In this document: in pieces, positions 5,819 through 13,338 of the stretch
Position numbering within the stretch: the first letter of the stretch is position 1
How the letters are laid out: every line of letters begins with the position of its first letter
Origin: JAGDVO01 sp964590075 [NCBI: uncultured Aquificales bacterium]
Lineage (GTDB): Bacteria; Thermosulfidibacterota; Thermosulfidibacteria; Thermosulfidibacterales
Direction of reading: 5' to 3'
DNA length: 24,805 nt
Assembly (NCBI GenBank): GCA_964590075.1
Contig: CAZPXS010000010.1
Coordinates: 1 to 24,805 of the forward strand
Position numbers and translations under genes: made by a program
The notes under the pieces: generated by a model
Seen by the model: the letters and a program-made list of their open reading frames with translations, nothing else
What the model was told of the DNA's origin: nothing
Databases searched by the model: none

Positions 5819-6707
5819 GAAGATTTCTGAAGTCTTTAGCTTTATGCAGGCTTTTCAGGAGTTTTTACAGGAGTATGCAGAAGAGCCTGTAGTCTTCACT
5901 CTTGAGGCTCAGGTAAGCTTACCTTTAAGACCCTGCCTTGTTATCTTCTCTTCAGATGTGCATTTTGGCTCTATATACACCAACTACAAAAAGCTGGCGG
6001 AAATATGGCAGGCGGTGGTGGACACAGAAGGAGTGTATCTTGTAGTGAATGGAGACTTTATAGACAACTTTGAAGTACCAGTGCCTAAACTTTTGCTGGC
6101 TGGTATAAACTCTCAGCTAATCAGTCCTCAAAGGCAGAGATACTTCTACGAGCAGTATCTAAAAGCCTTGATTGAAAAAGGAAAGCTACTTGGTATGGTT
6201 TTAGGAAACCATGAGGAATTTTCCAGTGTGGAACTCTTTAAAGAGGTAAGCCAGAAAGTACCTGTAGCTCCTAACAGAATAGAGCTTACCCTCTCTTTTG
6301 AAAATGGCTTTGAGGTGGTGATGGCTTTAATACACAAATCAAGGTTTAACTCCTTTCTTAATCCTACTCACAGTAGCTTAAGAGAACTACACCTTAACCA
6401 CCCTTATGCGGACATAATAGTGACTTCACATACACATTTACCATCTTTAATGCTCTATCCGTATCCAAAACACAGGCAAGGCTTGACCGAAAGAGTTCTT
6501 ATCAAAACAGGTTCTCTAAAAGATTTAGAACCTTATACTCACAAATACTTTAACCCTCACAGAGTTAGCCATATATCCACTCCTGCTGTGATTATAGACC
6601 CGCAGAAGAAAAGGCTTTTACCCTTTAGCAGATTTGAGGATGCTCTTGAAGTTTTTAAAACCATTAAAATCATTTATACAGGAGGTAGTCAAAATGAACA
6701 AGACTAA
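5802..6707 (+). CDS. Calcineurin-like metallophosphoesterase
   Basis: A two-metal phosphoesterase of the calcineurin/Mre11 superfamily; the substrate is unknown. Motifs are in order, numbering from GTG 5802: SSDVHFG (D52, H54), VNGDFIDN (D85), LGNHEE (N136, H137) and TSHTHLP (H210, H212). All five metal-site blocks are present, so it should be active. I chose GTG 5802 because AGGAGG at 5791-5796 lies 5 bases upstream; GTG 5808 is also possible. About 301 residues, cytoplasmic, no signal peptide. The 3' end overlaps the next gene by 14 bases. Small phosphoesterases of this kind occur in phages and plasmids as nucleases or phosphatases, but context does not settle which. Confidence 0.85.
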   Translation: MAVEDKKISEVFSFMQAFQEFLQEYAEEPVVFTLEAQVSLPLRPCLVIFSSDVHFGSIYTNYKKLAEIWQAVVDTEGVYLVVNGDFIDNFEVPVPKLLLAGINSQLISPQRQRYFYEQYLKALIEKGKLLGMVLGNHEEFSSVELFKEVSQKVPVAPNRIELTLSFENGFEVVMALIHKSRFNSFLNPTHSSLRELHLNHPYADIIVTSHTHLPSLMLYPYPKHRQGLTERVLIKTGSLKDLEPYTHKYFNPHRVSHISTPAVIIDPQKKRLLPFSRFEDALEVFKTIKIIYTGGSQNEQD

Positions 6708-7905
6708 ACTTTTATCAGGCTTGTTGTGTGTGCTTTCTGTACTACCCGTAAATGCGGGTGCAAAGTCTATTTTTGATGAACTACCAAGCCAGCAGGAATT
6801 AAATGTGAAAAAAGGTGAAAAGTCGGTAGAGGAATGGATTGACAAAAATCTTATTATTCCTATCTCTTCCACTTCAGGCTATACGGAGTATCTTCAAAAC
6901 TGTGTATCTCCTCTTACTACGGGAAAGGACTTAGACAAGCTTGCAAAATTTATGAAAGAAAGTTATAGCTGTACTCTTTCTGCTCTGTTCAGAGCAGGGA
7001 AATATGATGTTGTTATAAAGACTTACGAAGATTTCATAAAGCAAGAAAAACTTTTACACCATTCATACTTTTCTTTTTCCACGAGACAAGCAACATTATA
7101 CTTTCCAAGAGATTTAGCGAGGTTTTACAGAGAAATTTATACACCAGATTTTATTACTACTCTCAGAGCAAGCTCTAATCCACATGAACTTTTAATACAG
7201 AAAGTTAAATCACAATGGGGTGATTCACACATTGATAGGAGGGAGATACCGAGTATAGGAATTGTAGAAGAGACACGTTTTAAACTCTATGATGACTACT
7301 GGCAGAGCAATGACTTTTGGGAGAAGATAGATAGAATATCTGCTATTGAAGTTTATGGCACCCTTTACCCGCTTGGTGGTTTTTATGGAGATTTCATACT
7401 TGCACGCTCATACGAGAAGTTAGGAGATAAAGAGAAAGCTTCCAACCTTTATGCGAGGCTCTGGTTTATAGCAAGATATGTAAAACCATCTGCGCTTGGG
7501 GTAGAAAGAGCGGTTCCGCAAGTTCCACTTCCCTCTGATTTTGAAGAGTTCTTGAGTAAAAAAGTAGATGAACTTGGCTATACTGAGTATAAGACTGTTC
7601 TCGTTAGATATTTCGCAGACCTTTACAACTTCACGGTGAAAGAAGTAGACGCAAATACCCAAACCCTTGAGAGGTTTAAACAGAAGTATTTAGATAGTAG
7701 AGAAGGAGAGGCACGAAAGAAAATGGAAGAAATAGGCGCACGTATAAACGCACAAACGCTTGAGATGTGGAGACAGGACACTTGGAGTCGGGCGGAAAAA
7801 TTCTTACGGGGGAAAATTGAAAGGTTAAGAAAATATCTGGAATACATGAACGACAACTTTGTAAAAGATATGGAAGAATACCTTAAAAAAGGAGGTCAGC
7901 CATGA
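6694..7905 (+). CDS. Exported protein of unknown function (403 residues)
   Basis: Starts at ATG 6694 behind GGAGGT (6681-6686). The N-terminus MNKTKLLSGLLCVLSVLPVNAG is a clear Sec signal peptide, cleaved near NAG-AK. The mature part is helical and rich in Tyr, Lys and Glu. It has a segment resembling a tetratricopeptide-like pair (ILARSYEKLGDKEKASNLYA) and a charged coiled coil at the C-terminus (about residues 330-395). I recognise no family. It is the first of three consecutive exported genes with overlapping ends, which probably build one envelope structure. Its stop overlaps the next ATG (ATGA at 7902-7905). Confidence 0.7.
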   Translation: MNKTKLLSGLLCVLSVLPVNAGAKSIFDELPSQQELNVKKGEKSVEEWIDKNLIIPISSTSGYTEYLQNCVSPLTTGKDLDKLAKFMKESYSCTLSALFRAGKYDVVIKTYEDFIKQEKLLHHSYFSFSTRQATLYFPRDLARFYREIYTPDFITTLRASSNPHELLIQKVKSQWGDSHIDRREIPSIGIVEETRFKLYDDYWQSNDFWEKIDRISAIEVYGTLYPLGGFYGDFILARSYEKLGDKEKASNLYARLWFIARYVKPSALGVERAVPQVPLPSDFEEFLSKKVDELGYTEYKTVLVRYFADLYNFTVKEVDANTQTLERFKQKYLDSREGEARKKMEEIGARINAQTLEMWRQDTWSRAEKFLRGKIERLRKYLEYMNDNFVKDMEEYLKKGGQP

Positions 7906-9287
7906 ATACGAAAAGCCTTGTCTTAATCACTGCTATTTTTAGCTTAGCTTTCGGGCAGTCTTTAGATGAGGCTGTAGAAAAAGGCTTGCAGGAAAGACAA
8001 AAGGCTCAGGAGGAGCAGGCTAAAAAAGAGGCGGAAAAGGAAAAAGAGATACACGAGGCTTTAAGTAAATGTACCCCTTTTGATAAGACAGGCTTTAACC
8101 CGGCACAGTTTATAGTTTTCCACCCAGATATACTTGGATATGCTCTAAAACAAGAGGGGGCAAAGGTAAGGAGTTTTGAGGCGAGAACTTCCTCTGTGCA
8201 GATTACACACTCAGGAGAAGGCATAAGGCAATCAGAGGTCGCTTATAAGACTTACTTAGTTGAAGTTCCTCTTAGCTTTAAGGAGTTTTTAGATAATGCT
8301 TACAGGACGTTATCCACCGCAGGAGGTATAACCTATGCGGAAGAGGACAGGCTATCAAGACTTGCCTATGCAAGAAATATTTTTCGGGTCAAAATAGAAG
8401 AAAATAGAAGGGCATCTACACGTAGTTTTGATGGTGTCTTGAAGAGAGAAGTTAAAAATATAAGCTTCAGCTCTCCTACTACTACTTATGTGAGGGAGAC
8501 ACTTGAACTTCCAGGGACTTTTCTGATACCTGAGGTGGTAAAAGCTCCTGACGGAAAGCCTATCAAGTGGAATTTCCCGGATGCTGTAATAGCTGTTTAT
8601 AAGGACTATAAAAGTAAATATTGTGCTTTCTGGGATAAGCAAAATATGGGGTTTTTCACTACCATTTACCAAATGGTAGATTGGAGGGGGGACGGGTTCG
8701 GGCTGTATAGAATACTATCTCCGTGGGGGTCTTTTGACTTCAAAGGGGAAGCAATAAAGAAGGACACCTATGGAGACCTCGGATTGGTTTTTGAGATAGG
8801 ATACAACAAGTATTACTGCTATAACAAAAAGGTTTTAGAAGAGGTAAAGAACTCTGAATTTTTCCGAAACTACTCTTCCGTCTTGAGTTCTTCTGGACTT
8901 CCTCTTTCTCCTTTGCTGTATTTTACTTGTGGAAGAACTCCCGGGCTGATATATGCAAGTACCATGGCAAAGGTCTCAAGTCCATCTTTTATGGACTTGT
9001 TTAGCTTTAAAGGCTTTACTGCACCTGACCCTAACACAAGAAGTAGGACATTGGAAAGCATTTCTAATGCAATAAAGCAATCCTACCCTAATGTATTATG
9101 TTTAGAGTTTTCCGATATGGTTTGTACACTTGACAAGGAGCTTTTATGGGATGCTCAGTATTTTGAGCAGAACCTGAAAAGAGGTGTGTATGAAAAAATG
9201 CAGGACGTAAAGATTGGAAAAGGTCTTGACACACTTATAGGTTTTCTTGAGCTTATAAGAGGAGGAGAGGTAAAGAATGAAAAGTAA
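7902..9287 (+). CDS. Exported protein of unknown function with Cys residues (461 residues)
   Basis: ATG 7902 follows AAAGGAGGTC. The signal peptide MNTKSLVLITAIFSLAFG is followed by a highly charged Gln/Glu/Lys helix (about residues 20-50). The main body mixes beta-like segments with six Cys residues (including YYCYNK, FTCGRT and VLCLEFSDMVC), which suggests periplasmic disulfides. It ends LELIRGGEVKNEK and overlaps the next gene by 11 bases. The Cys content and position recall secreted components of conjugative systems such as TraU or TraN, but no diagnostic motif is visible and I do not assign it. Confidence 0.7.
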   Translation: MNTKSLVLITAIFSLAFGQSLDEAVEKGLQERQKAQEEQAKKEAEKEKEIHEALSKCTPFDKTGFNPAQFIVFHPDILGYALKQEGAKVRSFEARTSSVQITHSGEGIRQSEVAYKTYLVEVPLSFKEFLDNAYRTLSTAGGITYAEEDRLSRLAYARNIFRVKIEENRRASTRSFDGVLKREVKNISFSSPTTTYVRETLELPGTFLIPEVVKAPDGKPIKWNFPDAVIAVYKDYKSKYCAFWDKQNMGFFTTIYQMVDWRGDGFGLYRILSPWGSFDFKGEAIKKDTYGDLGLVFEIGYNKYYCYNKKVLEEVKNSEFFRNYSSVLSSSGLPLSPLLYFTCGRTPGLIYASTMAKVSSPSFMDLFSFKGFTAPDPNTRSRTLESISNAIKQSYPNVLCLEFSDMVCTLDKELLWDAQYFEQNLKRGVYEKMQDVKIGKGLDTLIGFLELIRGGEVKNEK

Positions 9288-10503
9288 GCTTCTGACGATT
9301 GCTTTACTCATCTTACTCTTCGGAATAGCCTTTAGTGAACCAAAACTATCTGCCAAAGAAGCACTTTATGCTAACACTCTGCTTTTAATAAATGATATGG
9401 CTCCTTTAAAATGCCCTGTAATTGTGGCTAATGTTTTGCCACCACCTAAGGATTACACCCCAGGGCTTCTCACTACTTCAAAAGCTCCATGCATTTTAAT
9501 GGGAGATTCCACATGCATGGAGAATGATTTTTCTATTCACCAAGCCTTTCTTTTTGAAATAACAAGTGGTTATCCAAAAGCGCCTAATATAGACCTCTTA
9601 AAGTCAGCACCTTTCTTGTGTGATGTGATTGTTTATTACTATCCACGCATGGTAGGTTATTCCTTACCTCCTTATACTCCCTCTTCTATACCTCAAGGAA
9701 TACCAACACCAGGTATCAATTTTATAAAAGAAATTGCTGAAAAAAGACACCATATAGCAAGCTTAGAATACCAGACTATGGCTGGAATAATCCAAAAGGC
9801 AAATGCCATATCAGAAACTTTTTACGGTAGTGTGAAAACTTATGTTTTTGAGCTTACCATAGAAAAAGCAGGAAAGGAAGGTAAGTTGCAGGTAGATATG
9901 CAGAAATTGCTTAATAACTATGCTTGGCTGTTATACAACCTGAGGATTAATAATAACACCGAAGCGATAAGAACTCTACTCTGGACTTTTCTAACAGGAT
10001 ACAGGCAAAGAGGGGTGGAATACCCACAGGAACCTATACAGATAGCCTTACAGAATCTTGAGATTATTTCCAGCTGGAAGCTGGCTCATTATCCAGCTTA
10101 TTCCTTTCTGAATAATGAAAAAACCATAGACCTCTGGGTGAATTCACAAGGAAGACCTGATATCAACCCTTTCATAAAAGGTTTTATAGGCTCACCCATC
10201 ATCCAAGTTTCTACCCCTTTATCTGTTTTAGACCAGCCTGTTTTTCTACAAATGTTTCTAACCCATGACTTTTCACAAAACACACCTTTTACCGATTTTG
10301 TGCTTTACCTGACAAGAGGGAATTATCTTAGTGGTGAGATGCCAGAGCTAACTTATGATAGAGAAAGGCTTTATGCTCTGGCTAAGATACTAAATGAAAA
10401 ACTTCAGCCTGTCCTCAACAGAGATGAGAGACAGGAAGCTCTCAATAATGCAAAAAGAAAAGCAAGGGAGATGGAAGAGAGGTTAAAGGGATTGCGAAAA
10501 TAG
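9277..10503 (+). CDS. Exported protein of unknown function (408 residues)
   Basis: ATG 9277 is preceded by GGAGGAGAGG. The N-terminus MKSKLLTIALLILLFGIAFS is a signal peptide with cleavage near AFS-EP. Cys residues cluster in the first third (KCPVIVANVLPPP, CILMGDSTCMEND, FLCDVIVYYYP), so disulfide-bonded periplasmic folding is likely. The rest is helical, and the last 30 residues are a basic and acidic coiled coil. No family is recognised. With the two preceding genes it forms an uninterrupted exported trio that ends just before the next promoter motif. Confidence 0.7.
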   Translation: MKSKLLTIALLILLFGIAFSEPKLSAKEALYANTLLLINDMAPLKCPVIVANVLPPPKDYTPGLLTTSKAPCILMGDSTCMENDFSIHQAFLFEITSGYPKAPNIDLLKSAPFLCDVIVYYYPRMVGYSLPPYTPSSIPQGIPTPGINFIKEIAEKRHHIASLEYQTMAGIIQKANAISETFYGSVKTYVFELTIEKAGKEGKLQVDMQKLLNNYAWLLYNLRINNNTEAIRTLLWTFLTGYRQRGVEYPQEPIQIALQNLEIISSWKLAHYPAYSFLNNEKTIDLWVNSQGRPDINPFIKGFIGSPIIQVSTPLSVLDQPVFLQMFLTHDFSQNTPFTDFVLYLTRGNYLSGEMPELTYDRERLYALAKILNEKLQPVLNRDERQEALNNAKRKAREMEERLKGLRK

Positions 10504-10505
10504 AA

Positions 10506-10516
10506 TAGCGTAATAC
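10506..10516 (+). promoter_or_regulatory. TAGCGTA-type promoter motif before the HEAGH gene
   Basis: TAGCGTAATAC, two bases after the stop at 10503. The hexamer ends 7 bases before GTG 10524, the leaderless spacing, which supports GTG as the start. Confidence 0.5.
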
Positions 10517-10523
10517 CCTGTAT

Positions 10524-11375
10524 GTGAATGACCTCTTGGAATTCTCCTTTGGAGTTCTCAGGAGTTTTCTCATTCATGAGGCAGGACATGTAGGAGTGAG
10601 CTACCTGACAGGTGGCTATGTGAAAAAATACAGATGGGAATGAGAGACTTTTGGATATCTCAAAGTTGGAGGTTCTCTACCTTCAGAGTATGCGGGGGTT
10701 CTGGCTGGCAATCTGGCTCAGCTTTCAGCGGGCAAGTTAAGTGAGGATAAAGAGGGTGCTTTCTGGAAAGGCTTTACCCTCCAGAGCTACCTGAACCCAT
10801 TTTTGTATTCAATCAGAGGTAATGGAGACTTCAAAGCTCTACAGAAAAACACAGCATGGCACAGAGACACCTTCAGGCTCTTTTATGGTTCTCTGTCAGG
10901 ACTGGCACTGCTGAGGCATCTATCCGCAGGCAACTACTACAGTTTTAAGGCTACAGGAATACTCACTCATGGGGTAGCTGTGAATGCTTACAGCTCAGAG
11001 GTTTTCAACACAGAAATTACCTTTGGAATTAGACCTACACAGAACTTTGAAATAGGATTATTCAGAAAACTCTCATGGAGACACTATCTGCATGTACCTG
11101 AGGGAATAATAAAGGATGTATTCAGAAGAAAGGACTCTGAAGGGTTATATGTGAGCCTGTCTTATGAGCCTTTGAGCCTCAAAGTGTATTCGGGAGATAA
11201 AACAGAAAAGCTATGTGATTCTTACAAAAACATATGGTTATGTGATACTACAGGAAGCTATCAGGCACTTTCCTTTAGACTTGAGGCGGAAAAGAACTTT
11301 AAAAGCTTTTTTATCAGAGCGGGGTATGACAGCTTTTACAGAGAGGCATACCTGCAGGGTGGAATTCGTTTTTAG
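10524..11375 (+). pseudogene. HEAGH-motif, beta-barrel-like protein interrupted by one in-frame TGA
   Basis: One frame runs from GTG 10524 to TAG 11373-11375, about 283 codons, open except for TGA at 10641-10643 (codon 40). Before the TGA the sequence FLIHEAGHVGVSYLTGG carries an HExxH zinc-site motif (H18, E19, H22). After it the same frame continues ETFGYLKVGG and, from about codon 95, shows alternating amphipathic strands with aromatic ends, finishing YLQGGIRF. A terminal Phe after a strand is typical of outer-membrane barrels. No signal peptide is encoded downstream of the motif. Explanations: a single nonsense mutation (CGA to TGA is a simple transition), recoding, or a base error. Downstream restart would give a headless barrel from about 10803. 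No family is recognised. Confidence 0.6.
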
Positions 11376-11383
11376 CGTATTTC
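11373..11383 (+). promoter_or_regulatory. TAGCGTA-type promoter motif sharing an upstream stop codon
   Basis: TAGCGTATTTC. The TAG is the stop of the HEAGH gene. The hexamer ends 9 bases before ATG 11393, which has no Shine-Dalgarno sequence. Confidence 0.55.
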
Positions 11384-11392
11384 TCTATTGCC

Positions 11393-11602
11393 ATGTTGCT
11401 GGAGCTTTTTATCTCAGAATTAGTTCTGCTTAGTGCTTATGCAATGCCAGCCCCTTTGATACAAAAGGATAAGGTTTATCTGGTATATCCTGAAGAGAGG
11501 GAGCTTAAGTGTAAGGACTATGTGGAGGAGGACATCGGAGAGGTAAATGACACATACTTAGCCTGTTTCAGGAAGGAGTTATACAGCGATGGTGTTAGAT
11601 AA
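11393..11602 (+). CDS. Small secreted protein with two Cys
   Basis: A 69-residue protein. MLLELFISELVLLSAYAMPAP looks like a signal peptide cleaved around AYA-MP, leaving about 50 residues with two Cys (LKCKDY and LACFRK) that could form a disulfide. The start is fixed by the promoter motif 9 bases upstream and the lack of another ATG. The 3' end overlaps the next gene by 14 bases in another frame, so the pair is co-translated. Function unknown; it may be a periplasmic partner of the neighbouring envelope proteins. Confidence 0.6.
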   Translation: MLLELFISELVLLSAYAMPAPLIQKDKVYLVYPEERELKCKDYVEEDIGEVNDTYLACFRKELYSDGVR

Positions 11603-12191
11603 TCTCTCTACAAAAGAACTCTTAATGCTTTACAGCTTTATACTTGAAAGTCTTTATCTTGCCACGCACCCTGAAGTGGAGCGAACCACAAGGCTTGTCC
11701 TCTCAAGGCATGACCTTATTCTGACTAACATGCAGAGAAAGACTGAAGGTAAAAAACCATCAAGACTTCTGGTTTTGAAAAACTCAGAGGCTACAAAAAC
11801 TATAACCTTTGCGGATATGCACCTTTTGAGGCTTGAAGTAGAAAGAAGACTTTTTCAGGGAAATGTAGAGCCTGTAGAATGGGACGGTGGAGACCATGCC
11901 ATTGTAATAAAACCTGTGGAAAGTGGCATAAGGCTTGAGCTACTCAGTGAAAACCCCGTAGCCCTGACCTTTTCGGCTCCTGAAGTTTTAAAGCTCCTCA
12001 GTACTAACCTTTCAGCCATTCCTGTATGGGACGCTCCGTATCCTTTAAAGACTGACAGGCTTGAGATAGTCCATACCCCAAAGGTTTTTGCTCTCTTAAG
12101 ACTTAAGCTAAATGAAGAAGTCAGGGAATACCAGCTTGGCAGGTACCCCCTTATAACCCTTGCATGGATGGCTCAAAGAGCTTTAAGTTAG
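11589..12191 (+). CDS. Hypothetical cytoplasmic protein (200 residues)
   Basis: Starts at ATG 11589, inside the end of the preceding gene; AGGAAGGAGT (11571-11580) is a good ribosome binding site. There is no signal peptide or membrane segment. The first half is helical (LSTKELLMLYSFILESLYL), and the second half alternates strands and helices (HAIVIKPVES, LELLSENPVALTFS, LEIVHTPKVFALLRL). I recognise no family. The stop TAG at 12189-12191 is part of the next promoter motif. Nothing indicates whether it belongs functionally with the upstream envelope genes or the pilus locus. Confidence 0.65.
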   Translation: MVLDNLSTKELLMLYSFILESLYLATHPEVERTTRLVLSRHDLILTNMQRKTEGKKPSRLLVLKNSEATKTITFADMHLLRLEVERRLFQGNVEPVEWDGGDHAIVIKPVESGIRLELLSENPVALTFSAPEVLKLLSTNLSAIPVWDAPYPLKTDRLEIVHTPKVFALLRLKLNEEVREYQLGRYPLITLAWMAQRALS

Positions 12192-12203
12192 CGTATTACG
12201 CTA
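12189..12203 (+). promoter_or_regulatory. TAGCGTA promoter motif forming a perfect inverted repeat
   Basis: TAGCGTA-T-TACGCTA is a 7-1-7 inverted repeat, so the motif appears on both strands. The TAG is the stop of the gene ending at 12191. In the + direction the hexamer is TATTAC (12194-12199), with ATG 12208 8 bases later and the Shine-Dalgarno-led ATG 12235 further down. Confidence 0.55.
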
Positions 12204-12234
12204 TGCGATGGAAACCTTCAAAGGAGGTGCTACC

Positions 12235-12699
12235 ATGAAGAAGTCCCTTTTAGCCTTGCTTTCAGCCTCAGTAGCCTTTGGAGCTACTGTGGACCAGAAT
12301 ATTACCATTCAGGCTACCGCAGATACTGGATGCAGTATCTCTAACAGTCCATCACTTTCTATAAGCTGGAATGGTCTTGCGGACGCCACAGGAAACTTCA
12401 CACTTCAGGTATTATGTACCAGTGGAACACCCTACACCGTATCCATTGATAACGGACAGAATGCGGACAGTACAAGCAGGAGAGCCAAAGACACCTCTAA
12501 TAACTATGTGAGGTACAGGCTCTACTGGGATAGTGGTTATACTCAGGAAATAGGACTTACTACAGGAAACACTCAGTCAGGAACAGGAAGTGGAAGCACG
12601 CAGAACATAAATGTCTACGCAAAGGTGCTGGCAGACGAAAACCAAACAGCACCGCAGGGGACATATACAGATACTTTGACTATAACCATCAAATGGTAA
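12235..12699 (+). CDS. Spore-coat-U (SCPU) family pilin, first copy
   Basis: A secreted subunit of a chaperone-usher fibre on the cell surface. Starts at ATG 12235 behind AAAGGAGGTG. An upstream ATG at 12208 matches the leaderless spacing but would bury the signal peptide MKKSLLALLSASVAFG behind nine extra residues. The mature protein has the SCPU pattern: an early TGCSIS, a second Cys in VLCTSGTPYTVSI, Gly/Ser/Thr-rich strands, TGTGSGS(T)Q and a final strand QGTYTDTLTITIKW. The two Cys probably form the conserved disulfide. It is 154 residues, normal for the family. It pairs with the second pilin at 12800, and usher and chaperone follow. Confidence 0.85.
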   Translation: MKKSLLALLSASVAFGATVDQNITIQATADTGCSISNSPSLSISWNGLADATGNFTLQVLCTSGTPYTVSIDNGQNADSTSRRAKDTSNNYVRYRLYWDSGYTQEIGLTTGNTQSGTGSGSTQNINVYAKVLADENQTAPQGTYTDTLTITIKW

Positions 12700-12717
12700 G
12701 GAGGAGGTAGCCTTACC
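12695..12717 (+). other. Intercistronic hairpin GGTAAGG-9-CCTTACC
   Basis: Perfect 7-base arms at 12695-12701 and 12711-12717 enclose the loop AGGAGGTAG. The 5' arm contains the stop codon of the first pilin gene (TAA 12697-12699). It may limit read-through or protect the upstream mRNA, setting the ratio of the two pilins. No T run follows, so it is not a classical terminator. Confidence 0.4.
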
Positions 12718-12799
12718 TGCAAGCGAACAATTAAAACCTATGGAATATAACTGTCTGTGTAGGTGTAAAGAGAATAATACACAGTAAGGAGGTGAAACC

Positions 12800-13285
12800 A
12801 TGAAGAAGAGCCTTTTAGCTTTAGCCTTGTCAAGTTTAGCCTTTGCAGGTTCTGTAAGTCAGCAGGTGCCGGTGCAGATTAACAACACAGGCGGATGTGC
12901 TTTTCAGGGATTACCTGCCACAATTGATTTAGGGACTATACCACCATCAGGTTATGCAACATCAACTGGTCAGTATGCTACCGCTCCTGTGTCTTTAAAT
13001 GTTGTATGCACTTCAGGAATAAACTATACAGTTAGCGTTGCTTCGGGATATTCTCCAGGTAGTTCATATATAATGCTTTCAAAGTCTGGTTATATCAGGC
13101 TTGCTCTTTACAAAGACAGTGCATATACTCAAAAGCTTTCTTCTGCAAACACTACTATAGCTACAGGCACTGGCTCTGGTTCTTCACAGACCATAACTGT
13201 TTATCCTCGCATTGAAGGGTGTAATTCTACTTCCTGCTCACCTGGAGTATATACTGCTACAATAACCCTTAGAATTACCTACTAA
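12800..13285 (+). CDS. Spore-coat-U (SCPU) family pilin, second copy
   Basis: ATG 12800 follows TAAGGAGGTG. MKKSLLALALSSLAFA is a signal peptide. The mature part repeats the SCPU layout of the upstream gene: TGGCAFQG, VVCTSGINYTVSV, TGTGSGSSQTITVYP, and the final strand PGVYTATITLRITY. An additional Cys pair (EGCNSTSCSPG) near the C-terminus is absent from the first copy. The protein has 161 residues. The two pilins are clearly related but diverged, so they probably have different places in the fibre (for example shaft and tip). The 100-base gap before it holds the hairpin and its own ribosome binding site but no obvious promoter. Confidence 0.85.
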   Translation: MKKSLLALALSSLAFAGSVSQQVPVQINNTGGCAFQGLPATIDLGTIPPSGYATSTGQYATAPVSLNVVCTSGINYTVSVASGYSPGSSYIMLSKSGYIRLALYKDSAYTQKLSSANTTIATGTGSGSSQTITVYPRIEGCNSTSCSPGVYTATITLRITY

Positions 13286-13293
13286 AATAGCTA

Positions 13294-13320
13294 CCCGCCT
13301 CTCCTTTCTGGGGAGGTGGG
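13294..13320 (+). terminator. GC-rich 11-bp hairpin between pilin and usher genes
   Basis: CCCGCCTCTCC (13294-13304) and GGGGAGGTGGG (13310-13320) pair over 11 positions with two G-U wobbles and a 5-base loop. No U run follows; instead the promoter motif begins at once. It probably ends or attenuates the abundant pilin transcript before the usher gene starts from its own promoter. Confidence 0.5.
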
Positions 13321-13321
13321 A

Positions 13322-13332
13322 AAGCGTAATTC
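13322..13332 (+). promoter_or_regulatory. TAGCGTA-type promoter motif (AAGCGTAATTC) for the usher
   Basis: One mismatch from the family (A for the first T). The hexamer TAATTC ends 6 bases before GTG 13339. The frame upstream is closed by TAA at 13327-13329, so the usher cannot start earlier. Confidence 0.5.
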
Positions 13333-13338
13333 CTTTAT

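Noticed and set aside
7902-10503. Assignment of the exported proteins as TraU or TraN
   Set aside because: Cys richness and location fit, but no diagnostic motif of those families could be seen.
10641-10643. TGA as a selenocysteine codon
   Set aside because: No insertion element was recognised after it and the position (between two Glu) is not a typical redox site; a nonsense change or error is simpler.
12208-12234. ATG 12208 as the start of the first pilin
   Set aside because: It places nine polar residues before the signal peptide; ATG 12235 has an excellent Shine-Dalgarno sequence. The leaderless spacing at 12208 keeps a small doubt.
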